Shown in pieces: positions 56,566-64,000 of a DNA stretch of 64,000 nt. Made by a program: the position numbers and the translations under genes. Position 1 is the stretch's first letter. Every line of letters starts with the position of its first letter. The stretch is taken from assembly GCA_003254885.1 (NCBI GenBank), contig QANT01000313.1:168153-232152 (forward strand), given 5' to 3'. The stretch is from Purshia tridentata (lineage: Eukaryota > Streptophyta > Magnoliopsida > Rosales > Rosaceae). Under the pieces are notes generated by a model that saw only the letters and a list, made by a program, of their open reading frames with translations, was not told the DNA's origin and did no database searches.

Positions 56566-58780
56566 TCAAAATCCTTCAACACTAGCCCTTGGAATTGTTG
56601 ATGATGAGGATTTCCGGCTATTCTGTCGGTCTAGCTCCTCCATAGTAATGGTGGAGGAACAAGCACGGGGAGGAAGAGACATAGGCAGGGCAGGTCGTCT
56701 TGTAGGTGAAACAGATGGCCGGGCTCTTGATGGTGGGGAAGGAGAGAAGCTTAATCTAGGCGCAGGGGTAATAATTCCATTAAGGCTGGGAGATCTCGAC
56801 ATATATTTTCCAGCAATTGCTGCTGGCTCTTGCAAAGGAAACCTACATGAATACTTCATTTCTTGTATGATCTTGAAATGCTCAACAACGGTTCTCATGG
56901 TGGGTCTTTCTGATGGGTCCTTCTGAAGGCATCTCTGTGCAATGTCAGCCACTGCTCTGGCTGCTTTGGCTGGGAAGCGGCTTTTCAGCTGAGGATCCAT
57001 GATCAATGACAGTCGACAGTCATCAGCTAGGAATGGCCGGCTCCACTTAACTAAATTCCTCTCTTCCTTGGGATGACGGCTGTCAAGATTCCTTCGGCCA
57101 GTGAGTAGTTCCAGAAGAACAATCCCAAAACTCCATACATTGCTTTTTGGAGTCAGCATTCCTCTCTCTAATGTCTCCACTGATAGATTTGCCACTGCCT
57201 GCATAACGATAAGATGAAAGGTAATCAATTTGAGATTTAAACAGATCATGTTGAACTTAAAAGTTTTCATACATGACAGCAAAAGAGAAACAATAGTGCC
57301 CACACTTGCAGAGTTTCGAGCCAATAACTGATCCAAAAAATCACATTAATGTAAACAAAGTGAAATAACTTACAACAGAATTATTAGAGATCTCTGTCTC
57401 GGGAATTTGGCCGACACAACCATATCCTGAAAGCTTTGCACTAAAATCTTTATCAATCTGTATGTTGGCAGTTGAAAATTCATTGTACATTGCCTGTATA
57501 TATGAAAGCCGATTCAGTCAGTCATCACACAAATGCACGGATACACTATGAAATGATCTATAAAAAAATTGAGTTGCTTAAATTTCGAAATATCATGAGC
57601 ATTTTGACAAAGGTGAGTGTGTAAAAATTGATACATTTATTAAAATAAAGGACAAATTGAAATTTCAACTATATAATGCAATATGCACTCATCATTTGAT
57701 TCATTTGTTTTCAAATAACAAAAGCGAGCAAATGTTCTGATTACCTGGAAAGGCCCTTCTTCATGCAAGAAAGTAAGGCCTTGTGCAGCACACAAAGCAA
57801 TTTTCATTCTTGTATTCCAATCTATTGGGGGCTTATCTGATCTTCCATACAAAAGCCAGTCCAAACTTCCATGAAAGAGCCTCTCATAGACCAACATTTT
57901 CTGATCTGAACCCTCGCGTGCATGGAAACCAAGCAATTTGCAGAGGTTTGGATGTTGTAAAGATGCAAGGGTGTTTACCTCATTTATGAACTCCTTTAAA
58001 CCCTGAAAAACAGAGACATAGTGAGATTATAACCTCAAACTAATTTTCGAGAGACAATTATCAGCCATTACAAGGAAATCAGGGACCCATAACATGAGAA
58101 GATTGTAACCTTCATCCTAATAAACTGAATTTATATGTTACCTGAGTGGATGGGTGAAGGCGAGTAACAGTAGCTTCAAATTTTTTTGAGCTTGATGATG
58201 AATCATCTCCAAAGGAAGCCTTATATATAATGGAAGAAAGGCCTTCCGACATGCATCGTTCTGAAGAAAAGTGGTGGCAAGCTGATGATATTTCTTCATA
58301 TAAAAAATTTCGTAGTGTTCCAGTAGGAGGTGTTCCAGTAGGAGGCAGTGGCAATGGGCCAGAAGCATAGAGAGGGCCGCTAGAGGTCACTGATTTAAAG
58401 CTTCCTGTAGTCCTCAGAGCAGCCACACCCTGAGGTGATGGAAGAGGAAGAGGTTGTGGAACTGGGGTCAGTTCCTTTATCACTCCAGCCCGGTACTTTG
58501 AATCTTCTGGATCCTCATATTCTGATGAAAGAGCATCTTGGTCGGCTGCATCAAGTGTTGATGGAGCAGATAATGCCCGTGTTCTATTGTTGGTGACTCT
58601 ATTAACTGGTTGAATAGGTTTCACTCTGTTCCTGAAACTCGGGGGTGCAGACTGTAGTGAGCGGGTCGGTATTTGGGGTTCAGGTAATGTAGCCGGTGTT
58701 TTCTCTGTAGGGACACGTTTAATAAAAATAGTCTGCTCAGACTTTTTCTTCTTGCTCTTCAAAACTGTGAAGCACCCCAT
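56566..58780 (-). CDS. Receptor-like cytoplasmic kinase (RLCK VII-like), predicted pseudokinase
   Basis: Four exons (58142-58780, 57745-58002, 57374-57493, 56566-57198) give 549 residues. The N-terminus MGCF carries Gly2 and Cys3, which suggest myristoylation and palmitoylation, hence plasma membrane attachment. A Ser/Pro/Thr-rich region runs to about residue 165. A kinase-like domain (about 166-440) keeps the fold landmarks (EISSACHHFSSE, EFINEVNTLASLQHPNLCKLLG, MLVYE, GSLDWLLYG, SNVWSFGIVLLELLTGRR, CLQKDPSERPTM). All catalytic sites are altered: the Gly loop reads SEGLSSIIYK, the beta-3 Lys is Thr206 (ATVTRL), the HRD-equivalent reads YNEF (302-305) and DFG reads GYG (322-324). It is therefore unlikely to phosphorylate and is more probably a scaffold or decoy in immune or growth signalling; that role is inference. 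The C-terminus is Ser/Pro/Arg-rich. Confidence 0.9.
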
Positions 58781-60090
58781 ATTATGTTCACAACTTTACT
58801 CTGTACTTAGGTGGCTTATTTTTCTGACAAAGTAAAACAAAGTACATATATTAGCTGAAGATTAAAACTTACAGAAGTTTAGAACTTTAAATGTACCAAA
58901 ACTAAACCAATAAATCAAAATGAACACTATCCAGAAAATTTATGTCCGCAATCACATTAAACTTTGACTGGCAGATATCAAATAAGAAGCAAGAACCCAA
59001 TTTTACCGACTCATTGAACGAATATTCATATTCATGATAAAAGGATGGTTAAAGTTTCCCAGCTGCCAAAAAGGATAAGCCTCCAATTTCCTAAAGTGCG
59101 GTTCTGAAAAAGATACGTGTTACTCCACCTTCTTATCACTGGTGTGGTTGATATTCAACCTAAAACCTAATAATTCATTCCTTAATATTACAATTACAGT
59201 CAGCCTTTTGCAACTAACATGATGAGGAAAAAGTAAAACCCCTCTTTATCCCACCCGCAACACTTTAATGCCCAAATCTTCCAAATGCCAGCTTGCCAAT
59301 TACATATATTCTCTACCAACTGAATCCCACTAAGGACTCCGTAACATTTCTTGCTCCTTTCAAAAACCGGAAAAATACGCATGAATCAGCATCCACTCAT
59401 CTTCACAAGTACACCAAGCCCAGATCCATATAACCCAAAATTTCAGAAAATTTAATAAATAAAAACCAATAAATCACAGTTGGATTATCATTAATGAGCT
59501 AAAAGAAAATTACCCATTTACACGATAAAAATCAAATCCGCAGCAAACCAACAAAATAACTAACAGACAAATCAAGCCCACCAAACACGTGCCTAGAATT
59601 TCTGAATAAAATCTAACCCAGAAAGAAAACCACCCAACCAAAGAAATTCACAGTTCAAAGTTTACAAACAATTTAAAGAGCAGGAAAATGAAAAATAGGA
59701 AGCCAATTAAACCAAAATTAACAGAAAAAATACCAGCTTTCATGCAGCTTGGAATGGATTGAGAAACTGATGGTGGAATTTGAATCTGTTGCTTCGATTT
59801 GGTGAAGAAAAGCCTTGGCAAGTCAAAAAGAAAGCAGATTGGTAAAGGTTGTGAAGTGAGAGATTTTTGAGAGGGAGAGAGAGAGAGAGAGAGAGAGAAA
59901 AGTAGACAAAAGATGTGAGGAATATTGGAATTGAGGGAGAGAGGAAGGAGGGAGAGTTTCTCAAGAGGGAATGGCCCCAGTTAGCAGTGGTCAAACCTAC
60001 CATAAATCTATATTCAATTAACATTAAAAAGTATCATTATTATTTATCCTTAAAACAACAGAATTGGTTTTCTCATTCTTTCTTGACGAT
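58781..60090. other. 5' region of the RLCK gene
   Basis: A possible non-coding first exon near 59734-59870 ends in a donor-like GTATTT on the minus strand (reverse of AAATACCAGC). A (GA)n run (59872-59898) may lie in the leader or promoter. No coding exon is seen. Confidence 0.45.
59872..59898. repeat. (GA)n microsatellite
   Basis: Pure GA dinucleotide run near the RLCK 5' end, CT on the transcribed minus strand. Confidence 0.95.
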
Positions 60091-60342
60091 TTTACCCTCC
60101 AGATTCTTCTTATATTGGAAATGTCATGGACCTACACCTACCAGATGATTTGGATTGCCCTTGTTTTTCAATTTGAACATGAGAATATTTTCTTATACTT
60201 GACCACGAGTGGAGAGAAAGAGTGTTCTATTTGCAACACGCGTATCATCCTCTCTTTTTACTCTTAATCAAAATAAATACTCAAAAAACCAAATCATCAC
60301 CCATTGTCACACCACCATCCACTATTTTACATTACTGTTTTA

Positions 60343-60434
60343 TTTTTATGTGATCTTGAATCATCATTATATTGAGGTCGAATTGATGTTTTTATGTGAT
60401 CTTGAATTATCATTATATTGAGGTCGATATGAAG
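60343..60434 (+). repeat. 46-bp tandem duplication
   Basis: Two adjacent copies of TTTTTATGTGATCTTGAAT followed by (C/T)ATCATTATATTGAGGTCG and AAT or ATA. Three substitutions separate the copies. Non-coding. Confidence 0.85.
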
Positions 60435-61114
60435 ATTTTTCTTTGTCCAACCAAGATCAAGCATAATTTTCATGTTCAGCCCCCTTATGGTATGAAAATT
60501 TGAATTAGTGGAGATGACTAGACATTTCAACTTGGTTTGGTCATATAGATGCATATTTTACACAAATGAACCCTTAAACCTAGAGTCTTGAGTATTTGAA
60601 CAAGTATAAATAGAAACAACATAAAAGGAAAAATCTGAAAATATTTTCATATGCCATTCAAACCATACAGCTTGACTGTTTGAATTTTTAATTGATGATC
60701 GGTTTGAACGAATTGAAAAACAAACAAATGGCCAACCCAATTTCCAAGTATTACTAGTGAAATGTTTATTCACTCTCACTCATGCATGAACCCGGTCAAA
60801 ACTTGTTGACAAGTGTCATGCAGTCATGAAGGGGTTACATATTAAATCAAGGAACTGAACCATCCGAGATAAGAAAATTGTTTTTTACAAAGACGTTAAG
60901 AAAGATAGATGGAGATAGAGAGGGTATTATAGCCATTTCACATATACACAATCATGGGAACAAAATAAGACAGAGGCGGAGAGCGCATGACCAAAATGGT
61001 AAATTCACGGGTGCAGCTCGATTTTCAACGAAGAGCGCCTCGATTGAAGTGACATCCCAGTCAAAGTTTGGAAATTCATATCTCATATTTTAAAAAAGGC
61101 AGGTTTCCTGTGCG

Positions 61115-61146
61115 GTCAAAGAGACCTATCGAGATAGGTCTTTGAC
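61115..61146. promoter_or_regulatory. Inverted repeat carrying two W-boxes
   Basis: Arms GTCAAAG(AG)ACCTATC (61115-61130) and GATAGGTCTTTGAC (61133-61146) are complementary apart from a two-base AG insertion. Each arm includes a W-box core (TTGAC/GTCAA), a WRKY binding site. Possible hairpin or paired regulatory site; no functional evidence. Confidence 0.45.
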
Positions 61147-61786
61147 TCTCAACCTGTCCCGTCAGATCTGCGCGTGGCGGGAAGATCGACGGTATACGTG
61201 TGCTCTTTGAAAGGCAGGGTGGGACCCACTGACATCAACAATGGCTTTGTAGTTTGTGTGATGTGGTAGCTTTACACGCGCCGGCACGCATGGAGAGTAT
61301 TTCCCCATCATCAACAGCAAACGTGGGTCCCTGTACGCCCATGGCTTTCCCACTCTGTAGACTACGAATGACAACCACAAGTTGGTTTTGAGGTTCATAA
61401 ACAAATTTTAGAACTTAAATCCCACATACAGCAATGTGAATATGTACTTGTCTAATTCAGAAAAACTTAATTTCCAATATTCAAATGTCAAAGTGAACAT
61501 CGTTCTTTACTTCTTCGATCAAGGAATTTGAACTGGCACAATTTCATGGGCGGATTTTGATGACTTGAAGTTGAACCCAAGGAACCGCACTCGCCGACTT
61601 AATATGGGCTTTTGCACATGGCCCAACAAATACTTAGTCTGGTTTCAATAAGTAGATGGAAACTAAAATATATCACAGCTCAAAATCTCATACCATGCCT
61701 AAGTAAAAGTTCATTCTCATAACATCTATACCATATGTCAATTTATTCAGTGAAACAATATGTGAACCAAGTTAGAGTTTGGGCCA

Positions 61787-62497
61787 TCAATCCCTGGCAT
61801 TAGAAAGCAGAGCAGCATACTTCCAAGCCTTCCCAATGTATTCTGAAGCATATTTTCCATAATACTTGAAATAGTTATTAAAATCAAGCACCAGTGGACT
61901 GACAAATGCTGCAACCATTAGAAGTACCTTGCTAGTTTTCCCTGTTTTGTATTTATTCAATAACAAAGTGAAGAAGAGCAAGATGACCAAACTATGCACA
62001 ACGCGTTGTGATAGAAAAGAAACAATTCCAATCAACAAAGCAACCCCAGAAATTGGTTCCTACAAAGGAGGAAAGTAATGTTACTAAAAATGTAACAAAA
62101 TCTAAAACAAACAAAAATCAAGAACAAATCACTCTTAACATACCTCATAAACGTACCGTTTCAGTCGATTTAGAGAAGATTCTGCTTCTGGGTATCGAGG
62201 TTTTCGCAATTTATGGACAGTAATGGTCCCGTCGTTGGTGCGCCGAAAGCGAATGTTCTTGAGAATTCTGAGGGATATAGATTTCAGGGTTGCTTTCTGC
62301 TGCTGCTGCTGCTTAGGAACTGATTGTGTGGATTCTGAGTTCATTCTGAGGTAAAATTTTCGAAGCTTGAGCAAAACAGAGAGTCGATGGAACTTCCAAG
62401 TGGGCACCAACTGGGTCGCTTTGAATTTGAAATCGAAGTTCCTGGCTTTGGCATGGACGTTGAATTTCCATGTTTGCTGCTGCTTCACTGCTTGCAT
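61787..62497 (-). CDS. Predicted membrane protein, unrecognised
   Basis: Two exons (62144-62497, 61787-62059) give 208 residues, with an 84-bp GT-AG intron. The N-terminal half (1 to about 118) is basic and rich in Lys/Arg, with a Gln run (KQQQQQK, about 62-67, from a CTG/CAG tract) and LRKPRYPEAESSL. The C-terminal half has two or three hydrophobic segments (about 120-150, SGVALLIGIVSFL, HSLVILLFFTLLLNKY; and about 160-175, VLLMVAAFVSPLVLDF), then a Tyr/Lys-rich end. The start Met-Gln-Ala-Val and basic N-terminus could be an organellar presequence, but this is weak. I do not recognise the family. The clean splice and continuous frame make a real gene likely. Confidence 0.68.
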
Positions 62498-63740
62498 TTA
62501 GGAAAGAAGGAAGTGAATCTGCACCTACTTCGTGTCTTACTAGCCGTTTAAATGCCTTGCGGGTTAACCCGTATTCGAGGAAGAATGTGGAGCTAAAAAT
62601 TTGAACTTTGGGCCTGCCTTTCTTGACTTCATAAACTTGGGCTCAACTGAAGATATATGATCAAGAGAGTTTTTTTTTTTTGGCCAAGATGAGAGTTTGA
62701 ACTGTAGAGATCATCGTGAGTTCTGGTTTCGATAAGAGGAGTTTCTAAATAAACCCTTCAAATCTAATGAGCCCCCAAGGCTTGGTCTTATTTGACTTGG
62801 ACTACAAGGGTTCGTTTCATAGTGAGTATTCTTCGATTTTAGTGGAGAAGGAATCGACATGTGTGTTTAGTGCTTAATGATTTACACCACGAACTTGATG
62901 AAGAACTACATAAGTTGAGTATTTATCTTAATGAGAAAATTTATCTAATTTACTCAAGATTAAGGTTTCCTCTTTTGAAAAAGATATGATGGGTGGGATA
63001 TTGATTTCAAATTCTCAATTTGAATATCTTGATTTGTGGGATTAAGCAATAATATTTGCAAACTCTTGGCAATCAAGGCCAATTTCCTTTTTTTTTTTTT
63101 TACATTATTTGATTTAATTGATGAGTCTTTTTCGATGACCCGCTTTATCTTGGCGCCGAGTCATGTGCCACATAACATAATGTAAGACGCATGATCTACA
63201 TCAATCATATTTACCAGTATTGAGCTGGGTGCTATCCCTTCTCTAATGCATGGCCACCATTTGTGTGACCTATTCTATAAGTGGAGTCTCGTCTACTTCA
63301 ACTTAACTGAAACATATATGTAATAATGCTCACTCATAAGTCATAACTATAATATGAACATTAGTAATTTAACATTATATATCGTTTTAACATTAGCCAT
63401 CAAACTGAATATAAAGTTCTAGTAGCAAAGTCTTGGCAAAAATATTGAGATTTTTTGCGAGTTTCTATAAAATTATATAAAATTTTACTAAATCAAATAC
63501 TAGTAATTTCAAACTTAAAAGCAGGAACATCACTCACCGACAGACATGGGCCTACGCACGTGGCTCTACGATGGGTTCAGATCTGATTCAAATGAGATCA
63601 ATCTTGTGGCTCAAAAAAAAAAAACAAGGCAACCTTCATACATTAAATATAAGCCCAACGAAAGTTACGAAACCCTTCAATGCTTTTGGCCCAAGCAACG
63701 TTGAGGAGGAAACCAACAGATATCACATGCAGCCAAGGAG
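62498..63740. other. AT-rich right-edge intergenic DNA
   Basis: No gene is supported. Contains poly-T runs (about 62669-62681 and 63088-63101). Confidence 0.5.
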
Positions 63741-63870
63741 TTAAATTTCGGTTTTGTGGAAATTTTCGATGGAAATTTCGATGGAAATTTCGACGGAAAT
63801 TTCGGAAAATTTTAAATTTCGATAGAAATTAAACAGAAATGACGGAAATTACTAATAAAATACGGAAATT
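63741..63870 (+). repeat. GAAATTTCGA-rich tandem repeat at the window edge
   Basis: Five or more degenerate copies of the motif TGGAAATTTCGA (also with C or A at the variable base), giving a short internally palindromic array (GAAATTTC). Such arrays occur in subterminal regions of some plant DNA transposons, but no TIR or TSD is visible before the window ends. Confidence 0.6.
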
Positions 63871-64000
63871 TTGAATGAAACTTTACCATATGTTTATTTA
63901 ACATATTATCTACTACTTTGATAAAAAACATTGAAGAAACTAAATTATATAATGGGTTTCATATAATATAAGATGAATATAATGCGCGCTGGAGACAAAT

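Larger units (their letters stand above)
60091..61786. other. Intergenic DNA upstream of RLCK
   Basis: No gene is supported. It contains a 46-bp two-copy repeat (60343-60434), a W-box inverted repeat (61115-61146), and otherwise ordinary AT-rich DNA. Confidence 0.5.

Overview
This is plant nuclear DNA, almost certainly from a dicot tree genome. The genes have several short GT-AG introns, the intergenic DNA is AT-rich, and plastid-targeted, vacuolar-sorting and receptor-kinase families are present. A Rosaceae (Prunus-like) source is my guess from general protein character; I could not test it. The sequence is a draft: five Ns interrupt a poly-A run at 457-461, and one N at 14758 sits exactly at the join of a duplicated segment.

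Layout. 1-7 kb: gene-poor DNA around a decayed group III WRKY gene (2589-5020) whose first intron holds a 1,036-bp solo LTR with a perfect 5-bp target-site duplication. 7-10 kb: two tandem DUF599 membrane-protein genes on the minus strand. 10.7-13.5 kb: a TMEM87/lung-7TM-type membrane protein (5 exons). 14.0 kb: tRNA-His(GTG). 14.1-15.8 kb: a His/Cys-rich microprotein gene whose upstream region is present twice, probably by assembly error. 18.5-23.3 kb: a 12-exon vacuolar sorting receptor. 24.5-27.0 kb: a FAX3-like plastid fatty-acid exporter on the minus strand. 27.7 kb: a small hAT-type MITE. 30.2-33.7 kb: a PXC2/IRK-type LRR receptor kinase. 36.8-37.4 kb: remains of an LRR receptor-like protein. 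37.8-40.7 kb: a Pro-rich single-pass membrane protein (DUF7356-like). 42.3-44.4 kb: a small basic protein and an intronless PPR protein. 44.7-47.4 kb: plastid-type EF-P. 48.0-48.8 kb: a degenerate tandem array between direct repeats. 50.0-55.6 kb: a VAL2/HSL1 B3-domain repressor (12 coding exons). 56.6-58.8 kb: an RLCK-VII-like pseudokinase. 61.8-62.5 kb: an unrecognised two-exon membrane protein. The right edge has a GAAATTTCGA-rich tandem repeat.

The genes are mostly unrelated single-copy housekeeping and signalling genes; I see no operon-like or biosynthetic cluster. The least ordinary features are the multiply damaged WRKY gene with its solo LTR, the predicted non-catalytic kinases, the probable false duplication near 14.8 kb, the two short elements or arrays with clear boundaries, and the minimal upstream ORFs before the LRR kinase. 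All exon boundaries were derived by eye from reading frame and splice consensus, and every joined CDS reported as a gene stays in frame to its stop.
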